Assembly: GCF_033949425.1 (NCBI RefSeq)
Contig: NZ_JAXAVX010000001.1
Span: forward strand, 372,001-436,000
Direction of reading: 5' to 3'
Source of the DNA: Patulibacter brassicae
Lineage (GTDB): Bacteria > Actinomycetota > Thermoleophilia > Solirubrobacterales > Solirubrobacteraceae
DNA: 64,000 bases
In this document: positions 61,666-64,000 of the stretch, one piece after another
How the letters are laid out: each line of letters begins with the position of its first letter
How positions within the stretch are numbered: position 1 is the first letter of the stretch
Program-made: the position numbers and the translations under genes
The notes under the pieces: generated by a model
Databases searched by the model: none
What the model was told of the DNA's origin: nothing
Seen by the model: only the letters and a program-made list of their open reading frames with translations

Positions 61666-63576
61666 TCAGCGCCGGACGACGACCCGCGTCGGGCGTCGCG
61701 TCCCGCTGGAGACGGTCACGCTCATCGTCGTGCTCGCCCGGCGCGCGAGCGCCCGACGGGCCGCGACCGTCGGCTTCAGCCGCAGGCGCCAGCTCGTGGC
61801 CCGGGCCGTGCGGCCCGTCGCGATCGTCCGCGAGCGCAGGCCGAGACGGCGCGCGGTCGCCGCCGACACGCGCAGCCGCACGCGGACGCGCCGCGCGGAC
61901 GGCGCGGTGCCGCGCATCAGCACGCCGCTGCGGGCGAACGCGCGCAGCCCGATCCGGGTCCGGCCGCCCGAGCGCGGGCGCACGGGCGACGTGCGGCCGG
62001 GCGCGGCGGGCGTCGCGGGCGTGCCGGTCAGCGCCGGGTCGCCGGGCGTGCCGGCGACGTCGCCGACGGGCAGGCGCAGCGACACCTGGCGCAGGTCGAC
62101 GCTGCCGGCGCTCGTGGTCAGGCCGTAGACGTTCGAGCCGTCGATGATCTGCAGCCGGTAGCGGCTGCCCGGCGTGACGTGCATCGCCACGGCCTCGAGC
62201 GGCCGCTCGACCTCGCGCTCCTTGCCGTCCAGCGTCACGGGGATCGGCGTGACCTGGTTGCCCACGACGAGGTTGCGGCGCTCGTCGACGAGCTGCGCGT
62301 AGAGGTGCGTGCCGGGCGTCGTCGCCGTGCCGCGGTAGCGCAGGCGGACCACCGGCTCGCCGACGACCTCCTTCGTCGACGCCTGGGCCGGCACCCGGAC
62401 CTCGACCGCCCCGGCCGGGGCGGGCAGCGCCGCCACGAGCAGCCCACCGAGCGTCGAGAGCGGCGTGACGGCGAGGCGACCCGAGCCGCTGGCGGTGATC
62501 TCCCCCGCCTCGCGCAGCGGGAAGTCGGCCGCCGACCGCAGCGCGCCGTCGTCGGCGGTCCACTCGAACCCGGGGCCGATCGGGGCGTCGCGGTCGTCCT
62601 TGAGCCAGCGGTCCATCCAGGCGAGGACGCGCTGGACCATGACCTTCTCGGCGCCGTTGCCGGTGCGGCAGATCCCGTGACCGCCGCAGAACCAGATGAC
62701 CTTCGCCGGGGTGCCCGCCTGGCGCAGCAGCCGGCGCATCTCCAGCGACTGGCTCGGCGTGAAGAGCGTGTCGGCGGTGCCCTGGAGGATCAGCGCGGGC
62801 GCGCGGACGTTCGCGATGCCGTCGCCGGTCGAACGCGCGGCGAGATAGTCGTTGAGCGCGCCGTCGCTGCGCCCCGTCACCGCACCCTGGATCGCGAGCT
62901 GCAGCAGCTCGCCGGGCATCGCGCCGAGCTCCGGGCCCTGGGGCGCGAAGACGCCGAGCGCCAGGCCCGTGACCTCGCCGAGCCCCACGAGCGGCAGGCC
63001 CCAGCCGAGCTTCAGCCGCCCGTCGCGGCCGAGCGCCTGCACGAGCGACGTCCAGGAGATCGCCGGGACGAGCGCGTCGACGCGACGGTCGCGCGAGGCG
63101 AGCGCCCACTGGATCCCGCCGCCGTAGGAGGCGCCGTGCATGCCGACGCGCGGGTCGCCCGGCGCGTCGAGCTGCGCCTCGGGCCGGCGGGCGACCTCGT
63201 CGACGATCGCCGCCGCGTCGCGACCGTCGACCTGCGGCGAGTCGAGGTCGATCTCGCCACCGGAGCGCCCGAAGCCGCGCGAGTCGTAGGTGATCGTGTT
63301 GTAGCCGCGGGCCCGGAACCGCCCGGCGGCGATCTGCCCGAGCGCCGTCTCGAAGGCGTCCGCCTGGATCTCGGTCGTCTCGCGCGTCGCGCCGAAGCCG
63401 TGCGTCAGGACGATCGTCGGCGCCCGCTCGCCGGGCTTCAGCCCCTGCGCGGGCAGGAACTCCGCGTCGAGCTTCGTGCCGTCGAACGACGTGACGGTGA
63501 CCTGCTCGGCCGCGGCCGGCGCGGCCGCGAGCAGACAGGCGGCGGCCGCAGCCGCCCCGACCCAGGAGCTCCTCAT
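61666..63576 (-). CDS. secreted X-prolyl dipeptidyl-peptidase/CocE-like (S15) hydrolase
   Basis: 636 residues. Signal peptide (cleavage near APAAA, residues 19-23), then an alpha/beta hydrolase core with TIVLTHGFGATRE, ITYDSRGFGRSGGE, the nucleophile S150 in GMHGASYGGG, an acid in LQGTADTLFTP and a histidine in CGGHGICRTG. Residues about 370-520 form the jelly-roll beta domain of the S15/CocE family. The last 100 residues are an Arg-rich beta module like those of other secreted proteins here. Esterase, amidase or peptidase activity cannot be told apart. Confidence 0.87.
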   Translation of the reverse strand: MRSSWVGAAAAAACLLAAAPAAAEQVTVTSFDGTKLDAEFLPAQGLKPGERAPTIVLTHGFGATRETTEIQADAFETALGQIAAGRFRARGYNTITYDSRGFGRSGGEIDLDSPQVDGRDAAAIVDEVARRPEAQLDAPGDPRVGMHGASYGGGIQWALASRDRRVDALVPAISWTSLVQALGRDGRLKLGWGLPLVGLGEVTGLALGVFAPQGPELGAMPGELLQLAIQGAVTGRSDGALNDYLAARSTGDGIANVRAPALILQGTADTLFTPSQSLEMRRLLRQAGTPAKVIWFCGGHGICRTGNGAEKVMVQRVLAWMDRWLKDDRDAPIGPGFEWTADDGALRSAADFPLREAGEITASGSGRLAVTPLSTLGGLLVAALPAPAGAVEVRVPAQASTKEVVGEPVVRLRYRGTATTPGTHLYAQLVDERRNLVVGNQVTPIPVTLDGKEREVERPLEAVAMHVTPGSRYRLQIIDGSNVYGLTTSAGSVDLRQVSLRLPVGDVAGTPGDPALTGTPATPAAPGRTSPVRPRSGGRTRIGLRAFARSGVLMRGTAPSARRVRVRLRVSAATARRLGLRSRTIATGRTARATSWRLRLKPTVAARRALARRASTTMSVTVSSGTRRPTRVVVRR

Positions 63577-63582
63577 GCCCGC

Positions 63583-63588
63583 AGGATA
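63583..63588 (-). promoter_or_regulatory. -10 element of the S15 hydrolase gene
   Basis: TATCCT on the minus strand, 6 bases before the ATG at 63576. Confidence 0.55.
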
Positions 63589-63721
63589 CCGTCGGTAGGA
63601 ACCCGTGGACCCGTCGGCTTCGAGACGCCCTCCGACCGGTCGCGACGTGCGTCGAACGACCGCGTCCGCGGGCGCTTCCTCTCCACCTGGCAGTGGCGGT
63701 GAGCCAGCCCCCGTTCGCCCC

Positions 63722-64000
63722 CTAGCCGTCCAGGCCCTCGGTCTCCGGACGGCCGTAGGCGAGGTTCAGCGACTGGATCGCCTGGGAGGACGTGCCCTTC
63801 CAGAGGTTGTCGATCGCGCCGAAGGCGAGGATCCGACCCGAGAGCGGGTCGACGTGCGTGCGGATCCGCGCGACGTTCGTGCCCTGGACGTCGCGCATGC
63901 CGGGCTCCGCCGCGGTGAGCTCGACGAACGGCTCCTCGCCGTAGGCCTCGCGGAAGAGGTCGGCGACCTCGTCGGCGGAGACCTCGCGCGGGGGACGGAC
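63722..64000 (-). CDS. argC: N-acetyl-gamma-glutamyl-phosphate reductase ArgC (3' end only)
   Basis: The last 93 codons including the TAG stop at 63722-63724. The visible part has PFVELTAAEPGMRDVQGTN, ARIRTHVDPLSGRILAFGAI and DNLWKGTSSQAIQSLNLAYG, which are the C-terminal blocks of ArgC (third step of arginine synthesis). The catalytic Cys lies outside the window. It is the most upstream of the minus-strand arg genes seen here. Confidence 0.94.
   Translation of the reverse strand, partial: VRPPREVSADEVADLFREAYGEEPFVELTAAEPGMRDVQGTNVARIRTHVDPLSGRILAFGAIDNLWKGTSSQAIQSLNLAYGRPETEGLDG

Overview
The window is very GC-rich (roughly three quarters G+C by eye), densely packed and almost entirely protein-coding. 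It contains about 53 genes and no tRNA, rRNA, CRISPR array, insertion sequence or phage gene that I could find. The classical menaquinone pathway, a GatCAB plus GltX pair, a high-GC DnaE of the DnaE1 type, secreted proteins with Arg-rich C-terminal beta domains and many GTG starts suggest a high-GC Gram-positive actinobacterium. My best guess is the class Thermoleophilia (Solirubrobacterales, near Patulibacter or Conexibacter). That placement is inference from gene content, not a database match. No stretch without a gene exceeds 300 bases; the longest is 265 bases at 37217-37481.

Layout. Positions 1-16083 hold most of the menaquinone pathway (menE, menB, menA, menC, menD, menH, menF). It is interrupted by nfo (AP endonuclease), a small secreted peptidoglycan-binding protein, a glutathione-transferase-like protein, and a ROK regulator followed by a xylose-type ABC transporter (xylF, xylG, xylH). 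Positions 16180-18458 are ilvB-ilvH. Positions 18607-24714 hold a zinc-ribbon membrane protein, a PH-like protein, a secreted GH10 xylanase, a DUF2079 membrane protein and a GT39-type glycosyltransferase. Positions 24725-33435 are gatC-gatA-gatB, folD, an SDR, pcrA and a queuosine-salvage (DUF2419/Qng1) protein. Positions 33440-35608 are the cysteine unit rrf2-cysK-cysE. Then come a VanZ-like protein, an HDOD-LuxR regulator, gltX, a secreted protein of unknown function, dnaE, two small coupled genes and argG. Positions 46235-49936 carry a secreted esterase-like hydrolase, a duplicated DUF4389 protein, a probable HEPN protein and an APH-fold kinase-like protein. The rest holds argD and argB, an S8 protease coupled to a GH9 glycosidase, a two-component system, argJ, an OmpA-domain protein with a lipoprotein, two alpha/beta hydrolases, and the 3' end of argC.

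How the genes fit together. Three biosynthetic themes dominate: menaquinone, arginine (argC, argJ, argB, argD, argG all on the minus strand in the classical order but spread over 19 kb) and cysteine. A plant-polysaccharide theme (GH10, GH9, XylFGH, ROK regulator) is scattered among them.

Regulatory reading. More than twenty genes have a TANNNT hexamer ending only 6-10 bases before the start codon, which is the geometry of leaderless transcripts. A minority (menB, xylF, ilvB, the secreted protein at 38989-40098, the kinase-like gene at 48746) instead have a clear Shine-Dalgarno sequence. Notable local features are a leaderless 10-codon reading frame overlapping the cysE start, a PHO-box-like direct repeat before the S8 protease, a full promoter with an overlapping operator-like palindrome before the kinase-like gene, and two mutually exclusive hairpins between convergent genes near 49951-50002.
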